A DNA stretch of 17,075 bases from Candidatus Aminicenantota bacterium (GCA_020355945.1 CP070627.1:344009-361083), one strand, 5' to 3'. Numbered from the stretch's first letter, positions 7,554-14,172 are shown. Notes: a model not told the origin generated them from the letters alone. Program-made: numbers and translations.

Positions 7554-8381
7554 TTAGTCTGCAGCTTCAGGAACCAGGTCCGTTCCAATTGCAGACCACA
7601 TGGTCTTTTCTGCGTATTTATATGAAAAGTAACCAAAGCCTTTGTCTCCCCAGGCTTTTCCCCAGGAATTTTTAAATCTAAACAATTGCCTGTCATCATC
7701 GTATCCCACCACCAATAGGGCGTGACCTCCAATCGTAGGGTCTTCGCCCTCATCCGGGATAATTCCGTCAGCCCCGACACTTTGCCAGGTTTCATCGATT
7801 GGGACAGTAACCACAAAGGGTCCGATTTTTGCCAGGTGAAATTTTCTCATCTCGTTGGTTGTAAGCATGTAGTAATTATAGATTCGAAATTTCGATGCAT
7901 TATAGAAAAAATCACGTTTTTCTTTTAAAGATCTAAAAAATATCAATTCCTGGTCATCTTTATAGTAACCAGCTTCCGGGACACCATATTTTTTAAGTAC
8001 TTTAAAGGCTGTTTTCAAGCTGGTTCCTGCATTGGCAACAAAGCTGTTGATTTCAAAATGGTCGGTCTCCTTAGCAGCCATCCATACAAAGCGAATACTC
8101 AAACTAACTTTGTTGCCGCTCTTTTTTTGGTACATCCACTCCCGCAATCCCCGAACCGCTGCCCATCCGACGCAAGAGCCATAATCACCCTGGTCTCCCA
8201 CTTCCGGGGTTTCATCGGAATAATCTATCCGTGGGGGTAAAATTTCCCGGGCAGATATCGATGTTACGGAAGGATGGGCTGTTTCAACGTTCCAATCGCG
8301 ATAATCCGGGGGATCCTCGATAACCGAACAACGCTTTGCCAACTGTTCTAATGTTGGCTGGAAGATTTTTGGTTTACCCAT
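7554..8381 (-). CDS. Papain-like cysteine peptidase (family C1), cytosolic
   Basis: A 275-aa C1-family peptidase with a complete active site. Q64 (oxyanion hole) and C70 lie in DQGDYGSCVGWAA, H220 in GGHALLVVGY, and N238 in FKNSWGKAWGDKGFG. The ~60 residues before the catalytic domain are too short for a typical inhibitory prodomain, and there is no signal peptide. An active cysteine protease therefore appears to be made inside the cell, unlike most secreted papain relatives. The ATG at 8381 follows an excellent AAGGAGGTGAG SD. It is the first gene of a three-gene minus-strand cassette with the 438-aa protein and the hydrolase, preceded by a ~200-nt structured leader and a strong promoter. 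Protein substrates are unknown; a partner in the operon is the obvious candidate. Confidence 0.9.
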   Translation of the reverse strand: MGKPKIFQPTLEQLAKRCSVIEDPPDYRDWNVETAHPSVTSISAREILPPRIDYSDETPEVGDQGDYGSCVGWAAVRGLREWMYQKKSGNKVSLSIRFVWMAAKETDHFEINSFVANAGTSLKTAFKVLKKYGVPEAGYYKDDQELIFFRSLKEKRDFFYNASKFRIYNYYMLTTNEMRKFHLAKIGPFVVTVPIDETWQSVGADGIIPDEGEDPTIGGHALLVVGYDDDRQLFRFKNSWGKAWGDKGFGYFSYKYAEKTMWSAIGTDLVPEAAD

Positions 8382-8449
8382 TGTTTCTCACCTCCTTTGC
8401 ACTCTTTTGTTAATATTCTTTGTCATAATATCCTCTTTTTATATTAAAC

Positions 8450-8582
8450 AGGCGTTCAATCCACTGCCCCACTAGCAAACCATGTAGTGGAAAAATCGCC
8501 TTTTTCTTCCTCTATTCCCTATCTGAACCGGCAGCTTACAATCAGCTTTGCGTTTCCTTTCTCCGCGAGGTTCGCTTTTTAA
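8450..8582 (-). ncRNA. Structured 5' leader, candidate c-di-GMP-I (GEMM)-like riboswitch
   Basis: The transcript predicted to start near 8582 begins with GCGAACC (8569-8575), then 11 nt, then GGAAACGCAAAGC (8545-8557). A short hairpin AGCT-GATTGTA-AGCT (8533-8547) and GCCGGTTC (8525-8532) follow. This order and spacing resemble the GEMM / c-di-GMP-I aptamer core (GCAAACC, loop, GGGACGCAAAGC, P3, GGGTT). It departs in several places: GCG for GCA, a very short P3, and GAACC able to pair with GGTTC. Downstream, nested stems AGGCG/CGCCT (8497-8501 with 8450-8454) and CCACT/AGTGG (8486-8490 with 8461-8465) could form an expression platform. Ligand and function are inferred; a different or new structured RNA is equally possible. 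Confidence 0.35.
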
Positions 8583-8588
8583 AGATTT

Positions 8589-8617
8589 ATAATACCATAT
8601 GCGGAAAAAAATTTCAA
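8589..8617 (-). promoter_or_regulatory. Strong promoter of the C1 peptidase cassette
   Basis: The minus strand shows TTGAAA (8612-8617), exactly 17 bp, then TATTAT (8589-8594) preceded by TGG, so it is also an extended -10. The predicted start at about 8582 lies right before the structured leader and ~200 nt upstream of the start codon. Confidence 0.65.
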
Positions 8618-8730
8618 TAAAGAGGTAAAAAATTTTTTTAAAGAAAGTATGGAAAATATGGAATCAGGTAATTTATTTCCGCCCACAAACGATGAACATT
8701 GAACATTAAACAACAAATTCGCAAAATTTT

Positions 8731-8747
8731 GGCGGTGGATTTAGGGG
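8731..8747 (+). repeat. Solo copy of a GGTGGATTTAGG repeat end
   Basis: GGCGGTGGATTTAGG matches, at 14 of 15 positions, the right inverted repeat of the 204-bp element at 15689-15892. It is preceded by a CAAAA run, as there, and by GATGAACATTGAACATT-type microrepeats. The rest of the gap 8618-8758 is AT-rich with no gene seen. Confidence 0.45.
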
Positions 8748-8758
8748 AGGCATTAGGG

Positions 8759-8787
8759 TTGAAATAAGAAATAGATTTGTTTAAAAT
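8759..8787 (+). promoter_or_regulatory. Promoter of the zf-TFIIB-like gene
   Basis: TTGAAA (8759-8764), a 17-bp spacer and TAAAAT (8782-8787) give a near-consensus sigma70-type promoter. The leader is short, with the SD AAGGAGGT at 8797-8804. Confidence 0.6.
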
Positions 8788-8808
8788 TGTAGTGAAAAGG
8801 AGGTAATC

Positions 8809-9147
8809 ATGAGTTTGAATTGTCCCAAGTGTCGTATTGAAACCATGAAACTTGAAACCTATGAAGGTATTGAGGTAGATCGTTGTCCGGCTTGTAAGGG
8901 GATTTACCTGGACCGTGGAGAGTTAGAGGGGATGATTGCCAAAAAGATGGGGCATAAAGCAGATACATTACTTTTTTCAGCTACATCGGACCAGATGGAC
9001 TCAGTGCCTGCTCATTGTCCTAAGTGTGACCGGGACATGGAGACCCTTAAAGGAACCGGGGAGTTACGATTTGAGCAGTGTCCCACCTGTAATGGTGTAT
9101 TTCTTGACCAGGGAGAGTTAGCTACGTTACAGGTTTATACTTCTTAG
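8809..9147 (+). CDS. Two-domain zf-TFIIB-like zinc-ribbon protein
   Basis: A 112-aa protein made of two tandem zinc-ribbon domains of the zf-TFIIB (PF13453) type. Domain 1 has C5/C8 (CPKC) and C26/C29 (CPAC) followed by GIYLDRGEL. Domain 2 has C70/C73 (CPKC) and C91/C94 (CPTC) followed by GVFLDQGEL. The near-duplicate layout indicates internal duplication, with a ~25-residue linker between. All eight zinc ligands are intact. The family is widespread in bacteria and of unknown role; nucleic-acid or protein binding is possible. A strong SD and promoter support the ATG at 8809. Its stop codon is only 4 bp from the 3' end of the opposing tRNA-Arg gene, so readthrough would be antisense to that tRNA. 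Confidence 0.9.
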   Translation: MSLNCPKCRIETMKLETYEGIEVDRCPACKGIYLDRGELEGMIAKKMGHKADTLLFSATSDQMDSVPAHCPKCDRDMETLKGTGELRFEQCPTCNGVFLDQGELATLQVYTS

Positions 9148-9151
9148 CCAA

Positions 9152-9224
9152 CACGCCCGGAGGGATTCGAACCCCCAACGCACAGATTCGAAGTCTATCG
9201 CTCTATCCATTGAGCTACGGGCGC
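9152..9224 (-). tRNA. tRNA-Arg (anticodon UCG)
   Basis: A 73-nt cloverleaf on the minus strand. The 7-bp acceptor stem GCGCCCG/CGGGCGT has a G-U first pair. The D-arm is GCTC...GAGC, the anticodon loop CTTCGAA gives anticodon UCG reading CGA, and the T-loop is TTCGAAT with a 5-bp stem. The CCA end is not encoded. It has a good own promoter and converges on the zinc-ribbon gene. Confidence 0.95.
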
Positions 9225-9243
9225 ATTGTTTAAATACTACCCA

Positions 9244-9272
9244 ATTATACACTGGTTTTTTTCCAAATTCAA
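9244..9272 (-). promoter_or_regulatory. Promoter of tRNA-Arg
   Basis: The minus strand carries TTGAAT (9267-9272), a 17-bp spacer and a perfect TATAAT (9244-9249). The predicted start is about 13 nt upstream of the mature tRNA 5' end. Confidence 0.65.
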
Positions 9273-9284
9273 GATGAATGACCC

Positions 9285-9361
9285 TTTTTGCCTCCGGCGG
9301 CCAAGGGGGCTCTTTTCGAGAAAACCGCCCCCCTGGACCCCCCGCAAAAGCTTCTTATTAA
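9285..9361 (-). repeat. Dispersed hairpin repeat, copy A
   Basis: On the minus strand the element runs from AATAAGAAGCTTTTGCGG through GTCCAGG and a long hairpin to CTTGGCCGCCGGAGGCAAAA. The last 20 nt are identical to copy B at 15856-15875. The stem (CCAGGGGG against CCCCCTTGG with an inner TTTTC/GAAAA) differs from that of copy B but is still paired. Confidence 0.75.
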
Positions 9362-9363
9362 TA

Positions 9364-9412
9364 GCAGTCATGGTTTGTAACCAAAAAGAATCTTCATGTA
9401 AACCATGACTGC
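9364..9412 (+). terminator. Long inverted repeat, possible terminator
   Basis: GCAGTCATGGTTT (9364-9376) and AAACCATGACTGC (9400-9412) form a perfect 13-bp stem, extendable by G-U pairs to ~16 bp, with a 17-nt loop. On the plus strand it is followed by a T-rich tract (from 9414). It could stop plus-strand readthrough or block transcription coming from xerC. It could equally be a mobile-element remnant. Confidence 0.4.
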
Positions 9413-9426
9413 CTTTAGTTTTTTTG

Positions 9427-9493
9427 TTTGTAATTTGTAATTTGTGGTTTGTAATTTGTTTGTAATTTGTAACTTGTGATTTGTAATTTTTAA
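9427..9493. repeat. Heptamer microrepeat (TTTGTAA)n
   Basis: Nine imperfect 7-bp units of TTTGTAA (variants TTTGTGG, CTTGTGA, TTTTTAA), with one extra TTTG breaking the phase at 9455-9458. Non-coding spacer between tRNA-Arg and xerC. The period is clear by eye. Confidence 0.85.
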
Positions 9494-9498
9494 CTAAT

Positions 9499-9537
9499 GG
9501 ATCCCCCATGCCAGGGGGCCGCAAAAGCTTTTTATTA
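9499..9537 (-). repeat. Dispersed hairpin repeat, short copy C
   Basis: On the minus strand AATAAAAAGCTTTTGCGG matches the first part of copy A. A different short hairpin CCCCC-TGGCAT-GGGGG follows, and the conserved right end is missing. The copy begins within the xerC TAA stop codon, so it abuts or forms the gene end, and its hairpin may act at the 3' end of the operon mRNA. Confidence 0.55.
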
Positions 9538-10419
9538 GGAGCTTCGAGGATGAAACTTCTTGTAAACATTTAACAGGTCTTCATAATTGAGACTGGTATA
9601 CCTCTCCGTAGTAGAAAGATTGGAATGCCCTAACAACTCCTGGATAATCCTTAAATTCGCACCCCTCTGCAGCAAATGCGTGGCAAAAGAATGACGAAAC
9701 AAATGAGGATACACATCCTTATTCGTATGCATTACCTCCCGGTAAGTATTTTGTAATATTATTTCAACAGCCCTATCCGTAATCCGCTTGCCCCTGGCAT
9801 TCAAAAATATATACTCACTCTCTGCCCTAAATTGCCGCCTTGCCTCCTCCAGATACTTTAATAAAATTTCTTTGGCATGATGATGAAAAGGTACAATGCG
9901 CTCTTTTTTCCCCTTGCCCATCACCCGTACCAGTCCTTCCTTAAAATTAATGTCCGTTTGTTTTAAACCGGTTAACTCGGATATCCTCAACCCGGTGGCA
10001 TATAAAAATTCAAAAATCGCTTTGTTCCTGAGATGCAAAAAGGTATCTTCCGGCAAACCATCCAGGAAATCCAACATCTCCCTTTCAGTTAAGATTCCCG
10101 GCAAAATTTTATCCACTTTCGGGGTGCCAATGGCATCAAAGGGATTCTTTGCTATCTCCCCCTTTTGCAGCAGGTAAGTATAAAAGGATTTAACCGCATA
10201 GATTTTCCTGGCAACAGTGGTTTTCTTTTTGGTTTTTAAGAAAACCGCTGTGATAAAATCCCGGATATTGTCTTTGTCAACTTTCAAGTTCCCTTCCCGG
10301 AAATAATCCAGGAACTGTTGAATGTCCTGTTTATACGCTTTGACAGTATGAGGTGAGAATTTTTTGATATATTGGAGATACTCGAGGTAACCGGTTAAAT
10401 TTCGGCTTTCTTTATCCAT
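9535..10419 (-). CDS. xerC: Tyrosine site-specific recombinase, XerC/XerD type
   Basis: A 294-aa integrase-family recombinase of standard Xer length. An N-terminal SAM-like DNA-binding domain (residues ~5-90) precedes the catalytic domain. All active-site residues are visible: R145 in ATGLRISE, K169 in MGKGKKER, H239/R242 in HLFRHSFATH, H265 in LLGHSNL, and nucleophile Y274 in TERYTSLN. Xer proteins resolve chromosome dimers at dif sites near the terminus. Xer rather than phage integrase is favoured by the length, the lack of phage genes and the position directly after trmFO. Its start overlaps the trmFO end by 25 bp, so it is translationally coupled in the same operon. No convincing dif site was identified in the window. 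Whether it is XerC, XerD or a single XerA-like enzyme cannot be decided. Confidence 0.9.
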   Translation of the reverse strand: MDKESRNLTGYLEYLQYIKKFSPHTVKAYKQDIQQFLDYFREGNLKVDKDNIRDFITAVFLKTKKKTTVARKIYAVKSFYTYLLQKGEIAKNPFDAIGTPKVDKILPGILTEREMLDFLDGLPEDTFLHLRNKAIFEFLYATGLRISELTGLKQTDINFKEGLVRVMGKGKKERIVPFHHHAKEILLKYLEEARRQFRAESEYIFLNARGKRITDRAVEIILQNTYREVMHTNKDVYPHLFRHSFATHLLQRGANLRIIQELLGHSNLSTTERYTSLNYEDLLNVYKKFHPRSS

Positions 10420-11729
10420 TTGGCCAGGTTTTCCAGTGCAATTTTAGCTTTTAATTCTTTTTTTTCTTTTTTCCTTAATTTTCGTCGTTTCCCCGCCTCG
10501 GTTTCAACTTCAGGCAGCAGCCCGAAACTAAACCTGGTGGGTTTGAAGTTTCTCCAATCGGACTGGGAAACATAATTGATCAATGCCCCACTGGCAGTGG
10601 TTTCGGGCAGGTTATAAAGAGTCTTATTCAATAAACGCTGGGAAGCAAAAATTCCTGCGATTAACCCGGAACAAATGGATTCCACATACCCCTCCACACC
10701 GCAAATTTGACCGGCAAAAAAAATATTGGGGCTGAATTTGCATTGATAAAATTTATTGATAATCAAAGGAGCACTGATATAGGTATTCCGGTGCATGCGC
10801 CCGTACCGTTCGAATTCTGCCTTTTCCAGGCCTGGCAGCTTCCTGAAGATACGTTTCTGCTCCCCCCATTTTAACCGGGTTTGAAACCCCACCATCTGGT
10901 AAAAATTCTTTTTTAAATCATCCTGCCGCAATTGAATCACCGCATAAGGCATCTGGTTGGTGTTGGGATTCACCAGCCCCACAGGTTTCAGCGGACCAAA
11001 AGCCAGGGATTTTTCCCCCCGGCAGGCAATCTCTTCAATAGGGAGACAGGCGTCGAAAAAAATATTCTTTTCCAGGTCTTTAATTTCTACTCTTTCCGCT
11101 GTAAGCAAATCGTTAATAAATTCGGTATATTGGGCTTCATCAAGGGGAATATTAACAAAATCGGCTTCACCTTTATCATACCGTGATGCCATAAATACCT
11201 TATCAAAATCAATCGTTTCCGCGTTAATAATAGGACTGGTGGCATCATAAAAAAACAAGTTTTTCCGCATGGTGAGTTTTGTTAAATTTTTGGCAAAATC
11301 ATCGGAAGTGAGGGGCCCCGTGGCAATAATAACAGGGGAATCAGTTACCGGGATTTCTTTTACTTCCCGGTTTATAATCGTTATATTGGGGATTTTTTGA
11401 ATTTCTTCGCTGATGTCCTTTGCCAATTGCAGCCGGTCCACAGAAAAACTGCTGCCGGCCGGCACCCTATTTTTCTCTGCAATTCGCAAAAAAAAGGAAT
11501 CCAACATTTTAAGCTCTTCTTTTAAAAGCCCGGAAGCAGTCGAAAGCTGGGTAGCCCCTAAAGAATTAGAGCACACCAATTCTCCCAGGAATCCCGTGGT
11601 ATGAGCTTCAGTCATGACAGCGGGCCTCATTTCAAGCAATTCCACATCAATACCTCGTTTGGACGCCTGCCAGCAGGCTTCAACACCGGCAAGCCCACCC
11701 CCGATAACGATTATCTTTTGTTTTCCCAT
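10395..11729 (-). CDS. trmFO: TrmFO: methylenetetrahydrofolate-tRNA (uracil-5-)-methyltransferase
   Basis: A 444-aa FAD- and folate-dependent enzyme that makes 5-methyluridine at position 54 in the T-loop of tRNAs, using methylene-tetrahydrofolate as carbon donor and FADH2/NAD(P)H as reductant. The N-terminal FAD-binding motif is IGGGLAGVEAC (residues 9-19). The cysteine equivalent to the B. subtilis catalytic C53 is exactly C53 in ELVCSNSLGA, and the second functional cysteine is C228 in DACLPIEE. The family signature EAHTTGFLGELVCSNS and the C-terminal block FFAGQICGVEGYVES are intact. Length matches the family. It is 37 bp downstream of dprA and overlaps xerC by 25 bp. The C-terminal ~30 residues are strongly lysine-rich, which may aid tRNA contact. 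Confidence 0.97.
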   Translation of the reverse strand: MGKQKIIVIGGGLAGVEACWQASKRGIDVELLEMRPAVMTEAHTTGFLGELVCSNSLGATQLSTASGLLKEELKMLDSFFLRIAEKNRVPAGSSFSVDRLQLAKDISEEIQKIPNITIINREVKEIPVTDSPVIIATGPLTSDDFAKNLTKLTMRKNLFFYDATSPIINAETIDFDKVFMASRYDKGEADFVNIPLDEAQYTEFINDLLTAERVEIKDLEKNIFFDACLPIEEIACRGEKSLAFGPLKPVGLVNPNTNQMPYAVIQLRQDDLKKNFYQMVGFQTRLKWGEQKRIFRKLPGLEKAEFERYGRMHRNTYISAPLIINKFYQCKFSPNIFFAGQICGVEGYVESICSGLIAGIFASQRLLNKTLYNLPETTASGALINYVSQSDWRNFKPTRFSFGLLPEVETEAGKRRKLRKKEKKELKAKIALENLAKWIKKAEI

Positions 11730-11766
11730 TCCACGCTTCCGTACCCTCCAACCTCATTTTATCATC

Positions 11767-12858
11767 TTACCCGCCTGTGCGCCTGTACCCTCCCGCCTCC
11801 TCTACTACTACATTTTTTAAGATCAACCCCATTAACACGGAAATAATAGCAGAAACCGAAAGATCCTCCAGTCTTTCTACAAAATAATCGATGGATTTTA
11901 CTTCATGATCCGCCATTAGTTCCAATATTTTTTCTTCTTTCTTTGAAAATTCGAAGGTTTCCTCTTTTTTATCCTCCACCAAATCAATACCGTATTCTTC
12001 AAGAATATCTTTTGAAGAGGCAATCAATTTGGCGCCCTGTTGGATTAAATAATTGGTTCCCTGGCTGATAGGGGAATCAATCCTCCCGGGAATGGAAAAG
12101 ATATCCCGATTCTGGTCCAGGCCCAACCGCGCCGTAATTAATGAACCACTTTTAAACGCAGCTTCCGCTACCAGGATTCCCTTTGAAATACCTGCAATGA
12201 TCCGGTTGCGAATGGGAAAATAAAAGGGTCGTGGAATCGTATCCAGGGCAAATTCCGATATAACACACCCTTTTTCAATGATTTGATGAATTAAACCCTT
12301 ATTACCGGACGGATAAAGGTTAAGTAATCCCCCGGCATTGACGCCAATGGTGCTGCCATTTTCTTTGAGGGCAATTTTATGGGCCATGGAATCAATCCCA
12401 TAAGCCATGCCGGAAACAATGGTTAACCCAACTTTACATAAATCCGGTAAAATTTTGTTTAAAGCATGCCACCCATAAGAGCTGCCTCTCCTGGACCCCA
12501 CCACCGCTATTTTATCGGTTTTTAAAATTTCTTTATTCCCCTGGACATAGATATAATCCGGGGGATCATAAATCTCAGACAATGCAGCCGGATAGTATTC
12601 GTCTTCTTTAAAAATAATATCCACGTTATTTTCCCGGGTTTTTTTTGCCTCTTCTTCCGCAACTTTTATATAATTGGTCTTAATGTCATTGATCTCATTG
12701 TCGGAAAAGCCAAGAATATTAAGTTCGGTGGTGCTGCATCCGGGTAGGCTTTTGGCGCCAATATTTTTTTTGAGTAATCTTCTCCTGGCCTTCTGATTTA
12801 TAGAAGTAACCAGGTTAAAAGCAATACGCTCTAAATGATGGTATTCAAGCTCAATCAT
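11767..12858 (-). CDS. dprA: DNA-processing protein DprA (Smf)
   Basis: A 363-aa DprA, which loads RecA on incoming single-stranded DNA during natural transformation and is also conserved in non-competent species. The Rossmann-like core shows VGSRRGS (120-126), SGMAYGID (149-156), FPIRNRIIAG (214-223), SGSLITA (237-243) and GTNYLIQQGA (267-276). The ~100 N-terminal residues fit a SAM/HhH-type extension, and residues ~300-363 fit the DprA winged-helix domain. The start at 12858 has no clear SD; it lies 15 bp after the UspA stop, so translation may depend on coupling. In many Firmicutes topA sits between dprA and trmFO, but here trmFO follows directly. No other competence genes are in the window. 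Confidence 0.95.
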   Translation of the reverse strand: MIELEYHHLERIAFNLVTSINQKARRRLLKKNIGAKSLPGCSTTELNILGFSDNEINDIKTNYIKVAEEEAKKTRENNVDIIFKEDEYYPAALSEIYDPPDYIYVQGNKEILKTDKIAVVGSRRGSSYGWHALNKILPDLCKVGLTIVSGMAYGIDSMAHKIALKENGSTIGVNAGGLLNLYPSGNKGLIHQIIEKGCVISEFALDTIPRPFYFPIRNRIIAGISKGILVAEAAFKSGSLITARLGLDQNRDIFSIPGRIDSPISQGTNYLIQQGAKLIASSKDILEEYGIDLVEDKKEETFEFSKKEEKILELMADHEVKSIDYFVERLEDLSVSAIISVLMGLILKNVVVEEAGGYRRTGG

Positions 12859-12873
12859 ATCGAGTGCTGTATT

Positions 12874-13758
12874 TTATGGCTGCGGAGGCGGGAGAATCAG
12901 TACCGGGAGATTGGAATACAGTAATACCTTTTCCGAAATACTGCCCAGGAAAAATTTTTCAATCCCTTTCCGTTGATGGGTAGACATGGTAATGATGTCA
13001 ATTTTATTTTTCTTAGCAATTTCAATGATCTTTTGCGCCGGTTCGCCTATATCATGAATGATATTTTCAACCTTGTATTTGTACTTCTCTGCTATCTTTA
13101 CGATGTTTTTATTGATCTTATCAATTAATACATCCCTTTTTAGCATCGGTACCCTGTAGCTAAAAAATTCCGATATATGAACCACGTATAGTTTTGCCTT
13201 AAGCTGTCCGGAGAGGGATATGGCATATTCCAATTCCATCATGGAAAATTCACTAAAATCAATGGGACAAAGGACTTTTTCTATTTTTACCTTCCTCCTG
13301 GCCCCGGGGATGACCAAAACAGGGATATCCGAATTTCTTATCAGGCGCGAGGTGGTGGACCCGATTAAAATTTCTTCAATCTCCGAAATCCCCCGCCTGC
13401 CAGCAAAAATCAAATCCACTCCCTTTTCCTTTGCATACTTGATGATTTCTTCATTGGTAATTCTTCCTTCAATCACCTGGGGTTCAAAGGATATGTTTGA
13501 TTTTTTGCTGTAATTGACAATCTTTGTCTTTGATTTTTCTTTGGTTTTCTTAATCGTTTCAAGCAACTCATCATCCGAAGCAAACGCGGTCTCAACCACC
13601 CAGTCGGAAAATTTGGGCAGTACATAAAGGGCATGATTTTTGGTTTTAAGGATAGTGGAGAAGAAACGTATATAAGGCAAGCAAAATCGACTCTCTTTGG
13701 AAAAATCAGTGGCCCATAAAATTGTATTAATTTTTGAAGAAATGTCAGTTTTTTTCAT
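12874..13758 (-). CDS. Tandem-domain universal stress protein (UspA family)
   Basis: A 294-aa cytosolic protein with two Usp domains (about residues 8-150 and 155-294). Domain 1 has the complete nucleotide-binding signature G-x2-G-x9-G-S/T, seen as GRRGISEIEEILIGST, so it should bind ATP. Domain 2 has STHQRKGIEKFFLGSIS, where the first glycine of the signature (normally HGRKG) is glutamine, so its binding may be altered. Such tandem Usps act in stress adaptation and signalling; no specific target is shown. The gene starts 2 bp after the HU stop and ends 15 bp before dprA, so it sits inside a nucleoid/DNA-processing operon. The SD is weak. Confidence 0.92.
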   Translation of the reverse strand: MKKTDISSKINTILWATDFSKESRFCLPYIRFFSTILKTKNHALYVLPKFSDWVVETAFASDDELLETIKKTKEKSKTKIVNYSKKSNISFEPQVIEGRITNEEIIKYAKEKGVDLIFAGRRGISEIEEILIGSTTSRLIRNSDIPVLVIPGARRKVKIEKVLCPIDFSEFSMMELEYAISLSGQLKAKLYVVHISEFFSYRVPMLKRDVLIDKINKNIVKIAEKYKYKVENIIHDIGEPAQKIIEIAKKNKIDIITMSTHQRKGIEKFFLGSISEKVLLYSNLPVLILPPPQP

Positions 13759-13760
13759 CG

Positions 13761-14039
13761 TTACCAGTTCCCCACCGATTCATTTAAATTTTTGGAAGGG
13801 AAGAATTTAACAACCTTCCTTGCCGGTATGATCATCTCTTTTTTGTCATTGGGATTAATAACCCGTTTCTTTTTTCTCTCAACCACTTTAAAGGTGCCGA
13901 AGTTGGATATCACCACCCTATCATTTTTCATTAATTGTTCGCTAATGGTCTCAATCAAAAGATCGATAAAACTATAGGCTTCGAATCTCTTAATTTGAAG
14001 TCTTTTGTAAATACTTTCAGCGATTTCTTTCTTATTCAT
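13761..14039 (-). CDS. HU/IHF-family DNA-bending protein
   Basis: A 92-aa histone-like protein of the usual size. An N-terminal dimerising helical part (MNKKEIAESIYKRL...) precedes the DNA-binding arm segment. NFGTFKVVERKKKR (about residues 46-59) matches the family NFGTF/GFGTF turn, and the arm carries INPND (proline for DNA intercalation) before the signature IPARKVVKFFPSK. It is not clear whether it is HU or one IHF subunit. AAGGAG (complement at 14046-14051) supports the ATG at 14039. It is the first gene of the HU-uspA-dprA-trmFO-xerC run, so these genes may share its promoter. Confidence 0.93.
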   Translation of the reverse strand: MNKKEIAESIYKRLQIKRFEAYSFIDLLIETISEQLMKNDRVVISNFGTFKVVERKKKRVINPNDKKEMIIPARKVVKFFPSKNLNESVGNW

Positions 14040-14085
14040 TTTTAACTCCTTAAGCCTTACATCTTACAAAAATGAGCCACCCATT

Positions 14086-14114
14086 TGATTAACATATCAA
14101 CGGGAAAAAGTCAA
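14086..14114 (-). promoter_or_regulatory. Possible promoter of the HU-uspA-dprA-trmFO-xerC operon
   Basis: The minus strand has TTGACT (14109-14114) and, 16-17 bp on, only a poor -10 (TTAATC / TAATCA). The -35 is good and the -10 weak. The position, ~70 nt before the HU gene, is right. Confidence 0.35.
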
Positions 14115-14172
14115 GGGGTTTGCATTTTTTTTTGCTGTAATATCGGTGATTTAAGACACTGCGATCGCTAAA

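Noticed and set aside
8450..8501. Nested stems followed by T-run on the plus strand as an intrinsic terminator
   Set aside because: No plus-strand gene ends upstream. The T-run is interrupted and stems are only 5 bp each with a wide internal loop. Kept only as part of the minus-strand leader.
8500..8575. TPP or cobalamin riboswitch
   Set aside because: An AGGGAA string follows the hairpins, but the CTGAGA and other TPP core boxes and the cobalamin box are missing.
9237..9569. 110-aa reading frame on the minus strand between tRNA-Arg and xerC
   Set aside because: Its sequence is made of translated heptamer repeats (NYK/ITN pattern) and hairpin-repeat DNA, and it has no supporting SD. Treated as non-coding.
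9535..10419. Phage or genomic-island integrase beside a tRNA gene
   Set aside because: The enzyme has Xer length, is translationally coupled to trmFO in a core operon, and no phage genes or duplicated tRNA 3' end (att site) are visible.
11767..11800. GGCGGG/GGTACAGGCGCACAGG repetition as a microrepeat insertion in dprA
   Set aside because: It encodes the normal Gly-Tyr-Arg-Arg style end of the DprA winged-helix domain, so the repetition may be chance.
14161..14168. GCGATCGC as a HIP1-type cyanobacterial repeat
   Set aside because: A single copy in 17 kb; HIP1 genomes have many. Likely chance.
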